A stretch of DNA of 64,000 bases, from positions 87,223,094-87,287,093 of the forward strand of contig CM063504.1 of assembly GCA_032207245.1 (NCBI GenBank). Direction: 5' to 3'. The position numbers and the translations under genes were made by a program. This DNA is from Pardosa pseudoannulata. Taxonomy: Eukaryota > Arthropoda > Arachnida > Araneae > Lycosidae. Positions 12,533-24,950 of this stretch are shown piece after piece (positions within the stretch are counted from its first letter, which is position 1; every line of letters begins with the position of its first letter). The notes under the pieces are model-generated. The model saw only the letters and a program-made list of their open reading frames with translations, made no database searches and had not been told where the DNA came from.

Positions 12533-13384
12533 CAAGGTCGGAAAAAATCATGATTTTTTTTTTTTAAATCAAAAGAATCAGATTTATTTGATTTAAATCA
12601 GATTTTTTTTATTTAAATCGATTTTTTTTATTTTTTTCTGAATACTAATTTTAATTGTTGTTTTAATGTTTTTTTGCAATATACACAGAATAGTTTGTTA
12701 TAAGATGTAACATCTGATACATCAATTATATTGTACACACTGATTACCTAAACTTAAGTATATAAATTTTAATCTAAATACATTCTATTATTTTGTCATT
12801 GGAGAGTGCAAACTCAATAAAATGTAAATTAAAAGAACAAATTAAACATTCTTTTAATGCAAACTATTTATTTTAAAAAAACAAATCACAATTATTTCAA
12901 TATTTTTTAAGCACTGAATGATGGATTTAATTGTTTCAATAAAAACACTAGCTTCGATGCTTTATCCACTCCTCATTGGTTACGAAGGCAAAAGAAGAAA
13001 ACTGTCTTTCTGTTCCAGCAGACAAAGCCACGGCTGTTTGTAGACAAACAGCCGTGTTTGTTGTTTTGTAGACAAACTGGATATCAAGTTTTGTAATACT
13101 CTCTTTACCTCCCATTACATAAAATGATTTCCACCAGTCATAATCAGTCATTGTACTACCCCTACTCCATACTTCCTGATAACAACACCCCTCCATTCTT
13201 GGTAAGCACATGCTCTCTATTGACACTTATTTACTTATTGGTATTACTGTGCCAAGTGATACCCAATTCTCCTGTCTTAGTAATATAGGTTTTAAAAGAA
13301 GTGAAAAAAATTATTTAAATCAATGATTATTTTTCAAAAAAAAATCAACTGATTTAAATCAAGATTTAAATCATGCCAACCCTG
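12533..13384. mobile_element. hAT-type MITE with perfect 8-bp target duplication
   Basis: The left end reads caaggtcggaaaaaatcatg. The reverse complement of the right end reads cagggttggcatgatttaaa. Both are followed by runs of gatttaaatc words. The 8-bp sequence catacaca flanks both sides exactly (12525-12532 and 13385-13392), the duplication size made by hAT transposases, and the CA(A/G)GG termini fit hAT. At 852 bp with no transposase reading frame it is a non-autonomous copy. An ORF on the minus strand at 12948-13226 is probably chance. A strong hairpin lies inside at 13029-13056. Confidence 0.85.
13029..13056. repeat. Perfect 13-bp-stem hairpin inside the hAT MITE
   Basis: cacggctgtttgt, two spacer bases (ag), then acaaacagccgtg. 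The stem is perfect over 13 bp. A partial repeat of gtagacaaac follows at once. Confidence 0.85.
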
Positions 13385-13429
13385 CATACACAGTCATAAA
13401 ACATTGTTCTAGAATCATTTTTCCAAAAA

Positions 13430-13580
13430 CCCAAGCGATACAGGAGTGCACATGTTTGAATCCTTTTCCTGGTATGAGTGTTTGTAGCCCTTCAGAATAG
13501 GCTTTAACCAGTAGAACCTGATCTCATTAGTCCTCGTGTTGCAAAAAAACAGACCATAAACTCCAAACCAAAAGCTAAAG
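13430..13580 (+). repeat. tRNA-derived SINE, family A (copy A3)
   Basis: A worn B box (catgtttgaatcc) is followed by the well-preserved family body: gtttgtagcccttcagaat, ggctttaaccagtagaacc, tctcattagtcctcgtgttg, then caaaaaaacagacc and ccaaaccaaaa. The A-box half is poor. It lies about 45 bp beyond the hAT MITE, in intron 2. Confidence 0.65.
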
Positions 13581-15952
13581 GCATAATAAATTTGTTTCAT
13601 CATGTAACTAATCCTTTTTGTCCAGCAGCGTTCTTTTCTTCATTGGATGCACTCGCAAGCAGTAGCCAGAAATACTATGAGTATACACAAATGCTTTTTA
13701 CCTGGAAACATTAGAAATAAGTTTTTCTAGCATTGGTTTGAATAAATTGATTTATTTCAGATTTTTAATTTGAACTAATTCATGAATAACTTTAAAATAT
13801 TTTGAAATAAATTTAAATGTAGATGTTCCATTGGCATTTAATAGTGTAAGATAGTTAATTATACATTTTTTCAAACCCTTCACTAACAAGTGAACTAATG
13901 CTACATTCTAAAATTCGAATGTAACCAGATCTCAGTACACTCTTTCAGTTTTAAAGAAAAATTATAGTTAAGTCTTTTATTGTGAAGTTAATTTTGAATT
14001 ATGTGTAAATTCAACAACAGGATCTTACATATATGTGTGTGTGTGTTTACATTATTTTAATTCAACTAGTGTTTTATATAAGAAAAAAATTGCTTGAATC
14101 TTCAATAATTCTTTTGATAAATAATCTCTAATTTCTTTAATTTTTAGGTAGCTTTTAAATTGTATTATGCATCTATGAATTTATCAAAAATCACAGAATT
14201 ATTTTGAATCATTTAATACTATATTATTGGCAGTATGCAGGGTACATAGTAAAGTCATCAGGCAGCCTTTTTCTCTGTAATTGTTGGTTGTAGTCATAAA
14301 CTTCCAATCACAGAAAAGTGTTAAACAAGATAATTATTCATTTTAAATTTAAAAATTTAATTTTGTAGAAATTGCAAAATCAAAATTTTTCTTCCCTTTA
14401 AATTATGTTTAGTAACAATTAAAATTAAACATGTTTTTTTTCCTTCTTCATTCTGGGATTGTACTGTAATTACAGTAATTCAGGGTTAATATCAGATTGC
14501 AATGTCCCATTTATAAATCCTTATCTCATAGTGAAAAGGAGTATTCCCTGCTTATGAAGGGGGGGGGGGTAAAATCCAGAATAAAGTAGATATACACTAT
14601 TTTCCAGTAAAATAAGCTCTTGATATCATTCACCTCTTTTGCCCTATGAGGAACATTGTTACCTGATTTCAAGCTTGAATTACTGCAATTAATTTACTAA
14701 CCAATCCTCTTAAAAAGAAAATAAATATTTGAATTTTTGTCACAGAGAAGTGCAACTTACTGTGATACTGTTTTAAAGATAAATTTCAGTTTTTACTAAA
14801 TATGATGATAGGGAACAAAAAACATTAAAAAAAATTATATTTTTAAATTTAAGTTATGTTTTTAAACTTAAAAATACCATAAAACAAATGCTTACCTTAT
14901 TGGAAACATTTTTGTAATTATAAGTATATATTTACAACCAATAATTGCAGAAGAAAAACTGGCTGATAACTTTACTATGCACCCTGTATGGTATATATCT
15001 TTCTCCAAACTAATTACCTGAAAATTATGCACATGCCACTTGATATAAAATATTTTATTTCAGAAATGCGAACCTGATTACAAAACTATGCAACCTTATG
15101 AACATCTTATATAGTTTTAAATACAAATTTTATGAAGTTACATTTGTGTAGGTCAAATATTTATGTATATGTTTTAATTATTGTTTATTTAGATTTTAAA
15201 TATTGGGGATGTAACATAATTTTACCTGCAAAAAATTGTAGGAAATAAATTTGATGATAGTGTGTTTTTTAGAGAAGTATTTTGTTTTTTCAACAAATTT
15301 TAACCTATTTTTAATATATTTCAATTATTTATTGTGTGGTCTACAATTTATTCTCTTATTTCACTTTCTCAGATACGTAATGTAGGGAAAATATAGTAAT
15401 TACCCAAATATTAGACTATATGATTTGAACCTCCCTGAGTACAAAAAATTCCCTTTTAAAAATTATAGCTGTGTGAATAACATAACTCAAGTACATTTTG
15501 AATCTAGAGAAACGAAATTTTGAATATACATTATAGCGGAATTGATAGGGCTCTTTTTTTTTTTTTAATTTTGGGGTTACTTCTGGCAATTGAAAGTAGA
15601 AGTTTACTTGCTGCTTTGTTACGGAATGGCTTCTTCCAGTTTTGGATGTCATTTAAGTTCATAAAATTTCAAAAGTAATAATTAAAATATGGCTAGTGAA
15701 GCTAGTTACTTTTCTTTTTTATGAATATACAAGAAAGTTTATGGGATGCTACTTCTTATTTTTTCTTTTGTCTTTACAAGTAATACTATTATAGATTAAT
15801 TTTATGTATTATTTAAATAAAGAGTGCCTGATTCTGTATGGAACATGATCTGAAAGGTTTTAATATTCTCAAACTAAGTTATTTTATTAATGTTTATTAT
15901 TTTCTATGTGTTTTGGTTCTTTATAATTTTAAACCTCATTTTGAAATTTTAG
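13581..15952 (+). other. Remainder of intron between visible exons 2 and 3
   Basis: AT-rich intronic sequence with no recognised element. It holds a G10 run near 14561 and scattered homopolymers. The intron ends at ttgaaattttag|GTTAAA. Confidence 0.5.
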
Positions 15953-16607
15953 GTTAAATTAACTGAGATTAGTGAAAGGAGTGAAGAAACTACTCCCATC
16001 TCTCCTATAAAAAGCAAAGTGGAAATTGTTAATCCAGAATCTAATGAACCTGAACCTGAATATCAAGAATTATGTGCACAAATCAATGCAGCTATTTTAA
16101 CTGATAATACTGGAGAACTCAATCATTCATCAGTTAAGAAAGGTTGTGGAACTTATACTTCCCCTGCTATCACATCAAAAGAAGTTCAAACATGTATCTT
16201 GCCTGTTGAACCTTCATTGGGTAAAGAAATAAGTCCTGTGATTCCACCTTCAGTATCAACTGGGGATGATACAAAATTAACCTATAAAAGTCTAAACAGT
16301 CACAGAACTTATGGTATTTTATTTGAAAATAATACAAATGGACAAGGAGTTAAAAAGTCATCTCAAACAAAATTATATACTCCAAGACCAGTTTCTTTTT
16401 ATTCTAACTCAAGGTTTTTAAGTGACATTCCTAGTCCCGAATTTTTAACAGGGAAAACAATCTTGCCAAATTTAGCACCTATATACACTCCCCTTGCTCT
16501 AAAAAATATAGCAAAAAATTCTGCCTCTAGTCCAGATGCTGATCTTACCCCGGTACGGGTGAAATTAGACTTTGCCGCCACAGAAAATGATACTCCCTTA
16601 AAAGAAA
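15953..16607 (+). CDS. Main exon of the unrecognised cell-cycle-type protein
   Basis: A 655-nt exon from tgaaattttag| to AAAGAAA|GTAAGT, a near-consensus donor. Reading through the donor would give only five more residues before a stop. It encodes residues 67-284 of the visible product. The protein is hydrophilic, Ser/Thr/Pro-rich and probably disordered, with many SP and TP pairs. Full CDK-type sites are SPIK (residues 83-86), TPVR (265-268) and TPLK (280-283). The last two complete codons are K and E; with the first codon of the next exon they spell KEN, the APC/C degron motif. No folded domain, signal peptide or membrane segment is seen. Family not recognised. Confidence 0.85.
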
Positions 16608-16779
16608 GTAAGTTGAAGTTTCTATAGCTTTCATTTGCAGTATTGTCTTATACCTTTGTTTTACTTTTATATATCTCATTTAATTGTCTTATTTTAAAGT
16701 CACTTATGCATATTTATCTTTATAAATATGTTACCAGCAAAGATTTATTTTCGCTAAGTTACACCTAAAGAATATAACC

Positions 16780-16780
16780 T

Positions 16781-16832
<52 letters not shown>

Positions 16833-16856
16833 CCCAAAAAAAAAAAAAAAAAAAAA
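16780..16856. repeat. (CT)n-T30-CCC-A21 low-complexity foldback
   Basis: A (CT)n run is followed by 30 T, then CCC, then 21 A. The T and A blocks are complementary and could form a long A-T hairpin. Such sites are prone to slippage and to assembly error. Confidence 0.9.
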
Positions 16857-17081
16857 GCGGGAAGCTAGTGGATAATTTTATAAAAAAAATCCTTTATTTT
16901 CATTACCTTTTAGTCAGAGAGATGCGAAACACTTTTTATGTCTTCAATAGTCTCTGTGTTGCTGTGCTTTTGGGATAGTTATTAATCATTGGGCTTCTCT
17001 TCTTGAGGGAGAAAATTTAAGGCAGGTAAATACATCATGGTTGCAAAAATATGCACAACTGCATGTAAATTGCAAATGTCC

Positions 17082-17084
<3 letters not shown>

Positions 17085-17139
<55 letters not shown>

Positions 17140-17157
17140 GTAGATATAGATATATAT
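17085..17157. repeat. (TA)n(GA)n compound microsatellite
   Basis: About 16 TA units are followed by about 11 GA units and then mixed tagata words. A looser gatagata/tata tract lies at 22703-22738 in the following intron. Confidence 0.9.
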
Positions 17158-18820
17158 AAAGAAAAGCTTACACGTAGCAATTATTAATTTAATCATTGAC
17201 TATAAAAACTTATTAAAAAAATAAATTTGTTCCTGATGCCATTTGAAGAGGCTGGAAAATTTAAGATTAAAAAATAGAACATGAATAATAATTTTAAGGA
17301 ACTTTTAAGAGACAATAATTTTTTACATATTACACATACATATATATTACATATATGTGTGTGTGTGTTTAGTAAGCATTTCATTTGTAGAAGGCATTTA
17401 AAAAAAAAATTGATTTGCTATTTTAAATATATGTATGGATTGGTCTGATTACCCCAAATTTGTACATTTAATAATCATTTTGAAATACTTGGTTACTTAA
17501 ATTTTAAAAAAAAACTTTATATTTATATGACTTTTTTCCCCTATATTTTAAACATTGTATAACCTAATTTGACTTTAATTTTAATATTACTAAAAATCTT
17601 TCATTTTAAAAAAAAATTCTGTAAAATAAATATTTTTTATAATGTAAGGAATTTGGACCCATGACCTGTTTTTGCATCTGTGCACATTTCATATATCTGG
17701 AAGTCGACCTCTTGACCCCCTTCAACTGGTGTTCCATTAGGGAATATGAACTTGGAAGATTAAAGAAGGGTGCAGGTAGTTTTCTGAGAGACTGCCGATG
17801 AAAGGAAATGAAGACTAAGTGGAGGATTTTTTTTTTTTTTTCCAAAGGGGATCGAATTACGATAAACTGACCATCAATGAAAGAAAGAGGGGGAGTCTGT
17901 CGTTAGTTCTGTAGAGGTGAGAGTCCATCCGTAGCCTGTGACAAGACAACATCTCTCGTTTGGAGAGGGGATGTTTTTTGTTCACAGAGTTCAATAAAAT
18001 ACAACACCTGACTTTTCCTTATGAATTCCATTCGTCCGTATTGGTTATAGTTACAAATAAATGCAGCTCCAAGAATCTGAATATGATATGCCTTGCAATG
18101 AAATATATATAATCTTGTAAATAAATTTTCTTGTGTTTTCCATTTAACTTTGGAAGGTGTAATTATAATTTTCATGCATCCCAGAGACAACCAGACCATA
18201 CCTGCACAAGCAAAGTAGGTGAGCTTCACACCCTTGTTTTACACATGCCCCACAGCATTAAGGGTATAACAAATATGAAATAAAAAATGTTGTGTATTGC
18301 AGCAGCTTTGAACCTGAGCAGCATGGCCAATTCTCATGGCAACCAAAATATATTAATAAAAAATTCACTTCCATATCATTCCAAATCATTCATAATCACT
18401 TTCCAAATCCCCATATCATGAAAGCCCCTGTAGTTCATGGATTTCAAAAACCCAAATGAACAAAACAAATTAAAATTACCATTTATTTTATTTATTCATT
18501 ATTTATGTATTTATATTTCTACTTCCAACTGATTACTTTTATAAGTCTTCTTGATTGATAATTTCAGTTACATATTTAGGACAATATTAATTTTTTTCTT
18601 GTTGTTTCAGAATTCAAATATAGTAGTTTGAATTCATTTTTCAAAAATAGATGAGAAAGTTTTTCTTTAAATATTTTTTTTTATATTTCTCTTAACAGTT
18701 TAATTTTAGTGTAAAAGTATTATATAAAATAAAATATTTTCAAAGTTTGTATTTATTTAATACCTACAGAAATCTAAGTTTACAAAATCAAATATTCTGT
18801 GATGTATGTATACACACAGT

Positions 18821-18864
18821 ATTTGGTATCTGCTCTTGGCAATAGCCAAGAGCAGATACCAAAT
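18821..18864. repeat. Perfect 20-bp-stem hairpin in intron 3
   Basis: atttggtatctgctcttggc is followed by a 4-nt loop (aata) and its exact reverse complement (gccaagagcagataccaaat). There is no mismatch in 20 bp and the sequence is not low-complexity. Complementarity stops immediately outside. It is shorter than a usual microRNA precursor. It could be a recent snap-back insertion, a small foldback element or an assembly artefact. Confidence 0.9.
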
Positions 18865-19361
18865 TTGCCACACAGGACATATGTCAAATCACCTCCTTTA
18901 TTAAAATAATTAAATTATCTCATGCAAGAAAACAAAATTTATCAACAAAAGTGTTTTTTTAATTCTGATGGTGATAAATTATCTAATAATGATATTACTA
19001 AGAATCATCTCTGCTTATCTTTCAAACTACCTGTCAAGAAAACTTAATGTTAATCAAAATTTAAGATAAATATTATTCAAAATTATTGATCATTGATAAA
19101 GCTTATTGTTACTGAAGAAAATCATTTTTAGCATCAAATATCTATATACACATTAATGTGTCTCCTTAATATGAAATCAATGACAGTTATTTTGCTGCCC
19201 CTAGCAATGCCATCTGGAACAGACAACCCTCCCCCCCCCTCCTACATTATGCTTCTTATAAAATGACATTTTCAAGCAGTTAATATTTTATGTCATAAAC
19301 TTTTTTTTTCTGCATTTTGATATATTTATTTATATTTTTACACATAAAATTTCTCTTTCAG

Positions 19362-19537
19362 ATTTTATTAGAAGAAATACTTTGAGTAATTTTCAACAAA
19401 TAGTGACAGTTCAGAAAAAATTAGATGACTTAGCTGATCGAGAGTGCAGTTTTTGGTTGCCTGAAAGTACTCCTGTTGTTTGTGGGAGACACCTGCAAAA
19501 TCCTATTGCTATAACACTGACTGAAGGAGATGAAATG
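19362..19537 (+). CDS. Exon 4 of the unrecognised cell-cycle-type gene
   Basis: A 176-nt exon from ttctctttcag| to GAAATG|GTAAAT. The first two bases complete the split codon to Asn, creating K-E-N across the junction with 16607. It encodes FIRRNTLSNFQQ, then VQKKLDDLADRE and FWLPESTP, ending LTEGDEM. The middle is helical-looking and the end is conserved-looking but unassigned. It ends in phase 0, in frame with the short terminal exon at 23284. If not spliced, translation would run only ten codons further to a stop at 19566. Confidence 0.75.
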
Positions 19538-22500
19538 GTAAATCTTTTAGTCTTTCGAAAATTTTAATTTTTCTTTTTCTTTTGGAGAAAAATTGAAGGA
19601 GGGGATTATCAAACAAGGGCATGTACACTATTTTAGAAGTTTAAAAAAATCTGAAAAATTTATTTTTGTATTGAGATTTATATTGTTCTTTACATTTAAA
19701 TATACACTAACCTCTGTGTAACCAATATGGTCACTTACAATTCACCTGAAAATGAAATATTTAAGAAAAGTTACAATTACCTTGCGTTATAAATATGCAT
19801 TGTTAAGTGGCAATGGAATTTAACCAAAAAATTTATAACCATTTCTAAATTGTCTCTAAGGCTGGTTGTGAAACACAATGGTTAAAAAATGTAAATGGTA
19901 TTTCACATGTAACCAAATTCCAAAGCAAGTTCTTGCTAAAATTAAAAATTAAAAAAAAAATTCCTGAAAAATTTAGAAAATAAGTTTAAAATGTTCTTGA
20001 AAATATAGCAATAGTGAGGATTTATTTTGAAACAAAATAAATTTAGTGTTTAACTCATTCTAAATAAGAAAACACTAATATAACACTGCTCTGAAGAAAG
20101 GAAGAAAAAATCAACATCCAGTGTAACATTCCTACTGATTCTTATCACTAAAATGACTATTGAATCTGAATATGACTCCCATTTTCTGTGGATGCCATAG
20201 GATTTTCATCATCAGCAAATGTTAGTGGTCCAGGTTGTGGCTCAAAGTCTTCCAAACTCATTTTTCACTCTAGAGAATAAGTTTGTGATAATACTGGGAA
20301 TATCTGTTAAACAGAAAAACAATGCTTGGTATGAATCACCCTTTTCTCTGTTGTTGTTCAGCAAAATGCAAGGGGGGGGAGATAACAGGTACAGCTCATG
20401 ATTATAGTCATAAGATCACTGCAAGGATAAACTACACAAAGCCTGAAAATTCTTGACAAACCAGGAATTGCACAAGTTCTTGACAGCTCAGATGTTTACA
20501 GTGTTCAAAGCTTTCTTTCAATGGGACCTATTTCAATAACTGCTTGTTATTTGGATTAAAGGAATATATTTTTTCTTATTTACTTATTGTAATGTGGCTT
20601 TGGCCATAACATTATGTAATATACTTACTTTTTCTTGCTTTGTTTTGATATAGAACATTATGGTCATTTTTCAAACTAAGAAGGATTATTATACAAAAAC
20701 TAACAGCTTATGTCAAATCTGAACAGCTGTAAAAATCCCAAGATGTTCAATCCAAATAATCCCGGCAGGAGGGAGACTCAAACCTATGGGCTCTGGAATA
20801 AGAAATTAGCTTCCTACCTATTTGGCCCTCATTCATTTGTTTAGCTTCAGATTCATAATAAATGATCTAGTAAAATAAAACAGGATTACCTTGAATCTTT
20901 CTCAATACAAAACATTCATTTTTATTTTTTAACTTATTTTTAATTAGTAAAGAACTATTTATAAAAGTAATTGAATTGGAAGCACTGTAAATCCAAACCA
21001 TATGGTTTTCTATGACAGATAAGATTATCTCTTCAAATTTTAACGGAATATACAAGACTGTGTGGCAAATTCTCTCAATATGTTGCAAATTTGCAAAATG
21101 CCCCTTAAAGGCTTTGATTTTGTTAATTGTTGCTAACAAAAGTACCTGCCTTTCTATAGCACAGTACTGTGCTGGGATTATAGGATGTATTTTAGAAATA
21201 GAACTAGCCCCCAATAAATTTAAGAAGCACGGCTGAATCTGGTTATAATGAATAATTGCATCCTATTTTCTAAGAGATTTTAAATAGGATAAATATAGAC
21301 AAAGTTACAGGATTGTCAGTTTACATGTGACTATTATGGAAGTATTCTACATATTTCGGAAAATGAAACAACAGTTCTATGACTCTATAAGAGGTAGAAC
21401 TATCAAACTTAGTTTGTGGATCACTTTATACTTTACTCCTACATACATTTTGGGGGTCAAAGTAGGAAACGCATTAAAATGTCAAATAATTTCATTAATT
21501 ATTAGCTCGACAAACAAAGGTAAAATATGAATGTATGAAAAAATTTAATATCATAAAGAAATATTTCAAAGTTTTTATATTTAGAGTTGATGCATTTCAT
21601 GTTAAAGAATACATGGCTGCAGATGTACTTTCACACTTAGAAATAGTTGAAGACAAAAATCTTATGATGGTATATTTTTCTTCATACAAAAGCTTAGAGA
21701 TCTGTATATCCTGATTCTTGATTAGATGCAATATATAACACTGTTAGCTTTAATACAGTATAAATGATATTAAGGATCTACCAATTTAATTGCAATATTT
21801 AATATATTGGGGATGTATTTATAATTTATTGGTAAGGCTATGTTTCAGATCATGAAATACAGAAAATCTTGAATCAATATTTTTAATCATGATATTGAAT
21901 TCAGACACATTTATTGGAGGTAAAACTTTTTTAAATCCTTACATTTCTCTATTAAACTCCTAGTATGATTAAAATTTTTCTCATTTTGATGAGTTAAAAT
22001 AAGTAGAATATGTGAGTATTTGGCAAAAATTAATTTTAAAAAAATCTAAAATCAATCTTAAAAATCGAGTGTTTACTGCCAGTTGGAGGGCAATGACAGA
22101 GTAAATTTGTGACATCAACTCCTGGTACTGCCTCTACATAAAATATTTTGTTTCATCTGAAGCTCTAAAGTAAATACAGTGTATTTACTTTATAGTTTTA
22201 GCATTCTTCCTATTGGTTAGAATCTGGTGGAGTATGGGAACACCATGTTCATTCTACTATAGAAAAGAGGTCAGGGTTAGAAAAGGAAAGGATGGTCCAT
22301 TAAATTTATGGTAGCTGATCTATTTTAAGCTGAAAAGTAACAAAGAACTAAAACAGAATTTCTTTTTGTTTTTGCTTCTGCACCAGAAAAAAATATATAG
22401 CTACGGGCAATAAAATAAAGGAAAAACTAGTAGAGTGTACATTTTTTGTATACTGTACACAAAAAATAAGTGAACTTTTGTACACAAAATAAGAAAAATT

Positions 22501-23283
22501 AAGGAAAAAAGGAAGTAGGTTCTTTAAAAAATTTTTTAAAAATAGCAGCTTTACTAGGCCTGCATGTAACAAAGCAATTACCACATAATCAAAGCCAAAA
22601 CAAGGCCAATATTTGTAATCACTACTTAAATTTTCCATACTGTTAATCTAATTTTATTTTGTAAATCTCTATTAGAAACACGTGGACAGAAGAATTTTAT
22701 ATAGAGATAGATAGATATATATATAGAGAAAGAGAGATATTCTACTCTACATGAACTATTTAATATTTGAAGTTAACCGCTCTATGTATTGAACATTATT
22801 AGTTTCATGGGATTTCATCAGTAGTTTTAGGTTGATTTTGCTGATAATGCTTGAATGTGTTTCTTAGAATAATGTTGGTCATCTGTAAGATGGTCTTGTA
22901 ATAAAGTGGTCATACTTGCTGTGTGAAAGAAATATCTTTCACATTATACATAGATGAAGTAATTTATATCTTTCTTAAAATTACTTAGTATTATAATAAT
23001 TTAAGTGAAATGAATATTACAAAAAGACTTAAAGGCAGCATTTTTTAATATTTTATTATAAATATAGTTGTTTTGCACCCAACTTTTAGTTAATATAAAT
23101 TGTTTATGCACACTTTCTGTTGCAAAAATTATTTCATCAAAGCATAGCAGTTACACTCCTTTAATTTTATTTTGTTAGTTATAAATGCAAGTAAATTTCA
23201 AATTTAGGACACAAAAAGTAAAAATTTGTAATAAATCTCTGCTTCTTTATGTATTGTTATAATTTTTTTTTTTTTTTTTCCAG
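19538..23283 (+). other. Intron between visible exons 4 and 5
   Basis: A 3.7-kb intron ending in a strong polypyrimidine tract (17 T) and ccag. It holds a minus-strand tRNA-like SINE head (20741-20832) and a gata/tata microsatellite near 22703. The ORFs at 20867-21236 overlap on opposite strands and look fortuitous. Nothing else is recognised. Confidence 0.55.
20741..20832 (-). repeat. tRNA-derived SINE head, degenerate
   Basis: On the minus strand a tRNA-like half can be read: aaataggtaggaagc as A box and aggtttgagtctccc as B box, about 35 nt apart. No family body is recognised beyond it. It is too degenerate for a tRNA gene. Confidence 0.4.
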
Positions 23284-23307
23284 CATTTCCTGCCTATAAG
23301 ACTATGA
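23284..23307 (+). CDS. Terminal coding exon of the unrecognised cell-cycle-type gene
   Basis: After tttttttttttccag| the phase-0 frame reads HFLPIRL and then TGA (23305-23307). This gives the C-terminal end EGDEM-HFLPIRL. The acceptor is strong and the frame fits the preceding exon, but a seven-codon exon is weak evidence on its own. AT-rich 3'-UTR-like sequence follows, with AATAAA 334 nt downstream. Confidence 0.6.
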   Translation, partial: HFLPIRL

Positions 23308-23640
23308 AACTGTATCTATCAGAATGCTTGAGCCATTGTAAAGCACTTATGTTCATCTGCAGCTTAAAATTGCATACTTGTAAATAATTGTATGTAAACA
23401 AATATTATTTTTGTTCTGGTGTAAAGTTAAATTTAAGATTCTTTATTTATGCTTATTATTTTAATTTTAATGGTTAAAGTTATATATTTAATAATTTTCA
23501 CATTGTTTTGGAAAACTGCTTTAAGCTGCCAAGTATTGGATTAGGTTCTTAAGATTTTATATCTAGACTACAAATATTGTAAGATATTGACATTATTTAT
23601 AAATGCATGAATTTAATATACAAGTGTATTAATTGTTTTT

Positions 23641-23646
23641 AATAAA
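23641..23646 (+). terminator. Candidate poly(A) signal AATAAA
   Basis: First AATAAA downstream of the TGA at 23305-23307. A second lies at 23842-23847. Either could end the transcript; in AT-rich DNA this hexamer is common by chance. Confidence 0.4.
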
Positions 23647-23968
23647 AATAATTATATCTAGCTTTAGTTCAAAAGGAAAATATTTAGTAAAAGGTTAGCA
23701 ATCTAAAGTCGTTTAATTTACAATTTGCCAATGATTTTCAACTTGTTTTTAATATAGTGCAGCCCTTTCTTTGTCCAAACATAATTTGCTCTTTCATTTA
23801 AACATAAATAGAATTTAATGTATTGAAATTAAAACCCTCCCAATAAAATCATTACAAAGTTTTTAAAGATATAAACATTTTCATTATATGTATTCAGCAA
23901 CAATATTGGTAAATGGAATTTAGTAACTAAAATAATATTAAGTTGTTATATTGAAAAAAAATTTTTTT

Positions 23969-23973
<5 letters not shown>

Positions 23974-24015
<42 letters not shown>
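23974..24015. repeat. (TA)n microsatellite
   Basis: About 20 TA units just beyond the likely 3' end of the host gene. Confidence 0.9.
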
Positions 24016-24017
<2 letters not shown>

Positions 24018-24699
24018 CAAAAGATATAAAAATATGTAGTTTACGTTGTACATTTTGTAACTTTTGCATTAAAAATGATGTAAATTCTTTGTTGACCTAA
24101 TACATTTAAACCTTAGATCAAATATTGGCAAACTTTTGTGGCTGTCAGTTGAAATCAACTGTAATGTGATTATTCAGATGTTTCAGATGAATGAAATTTT
24201 CACTTTAAAAGCAAGATAACGTAAGGATGAAACAAATTGAGTCAGTCTTATAATTAGTCATCATAAAAGCAATACAAATGCCTAAATTTTCAAGGGTTGT
24301 GTCTACTGTCATGAAAATTCACAAAATTGGAAGGAAAATTCACAAATTTTCCTATTCTACTTTTTTCTAATCGATATAATGTAGAATAGAAAATATGCTT
24401 CTAGCTGGTATAAGAAACACAAAGATAGATAAATTTTTTTGCCTGCTTTGTGACATCTTGTCAGATGATATACATCAGTTCATGTGAGGAAAATGAATTT
24501 ATTTTTTCCCAATGCAAGAGCAAACACTCATCAGTAAAAAGAATTTTGTCCTATTTTTGTTTTTAAATGGGGCTAGTGGGAACATCCAGCCCCTTTTTCA
24601 GAAGATGGGGTACATGAAAATTTTATTTTTTTAGTTCCTATCCAACACAAACTTCTGATTTTCTGGTTATTTTTACATTAAACTAAAATCCTTTGTGCA

Positions 24700-24950
24700 A
24701 CAGCCCAACTTAGAGGCCATGGCTTATAGTACCAATCTCTGTTTTTGAGACAAGGGCCCTGGGGTGTGAAACAAATGTCTCAGGTAGTCAACCTTACATG
24801 GAAGCCCCAGTGTTTAGTTCCCAAGTATACTTGGTCTTCAATTTGTTTACCCGCTGCAGGGATGAAAGCTGAATCAACCTTTCCTATGCCAAGGATCGAA
24901 CCTCAGGTCTGTGGCTTGGGTGCGCGAAGCGCTACTCCATGCTACTGAGC
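24700..24950 (-). repeat. tRNA-derived SINE, second family, minus strand
   Basis: On the minus strand from about 24950: A box agctcagtagcatggagtag and B box gaggttcgatccttgg. A central domain follows with the words gattcagctttcatccctgc and agcgggtaaacaaattgaag, then accaagtatacttggg. That central block resembles one shared by SINEs of other invertebrates (my recollection, not searched). A 67-aa ORF on the + strand here is a chance reading of the SINE. Confidence 0.75.

Larger units (their letters stand above)
16608..19361 (+). other. Intron between visible exons 3 and 4
   Basis: A 2.75-kb intron starting gtaagt and ending ctctttcag. It contains a polypyrimidine/polyT/polyA tract (16780-16856), a TA/GA microsatellite (17085-17157) and a less AT-rich stretch (17640-18240) that I cannot assign. 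A perfect 20-bp-stem hairpin lies at 18821-18864. The minus-strand ORF at 17903-18229 has no recognised homology. Confidence 0.6.

Noticed and set aside
12948..13226. 92-aa minus-strand ORF
   Set aside because: It lies wholly inside the hAT MITE and crosses its hairpin. MITEs of this type do not encode protein.
17606..18229. Two minus-strand ORFs (79 and 108 codons) in intron 3
   Set aside because: No recognised domain and no splice or promoter support. The second begins with a hydrophobic stretch that looks signal-like, but nothing further supports a gene.
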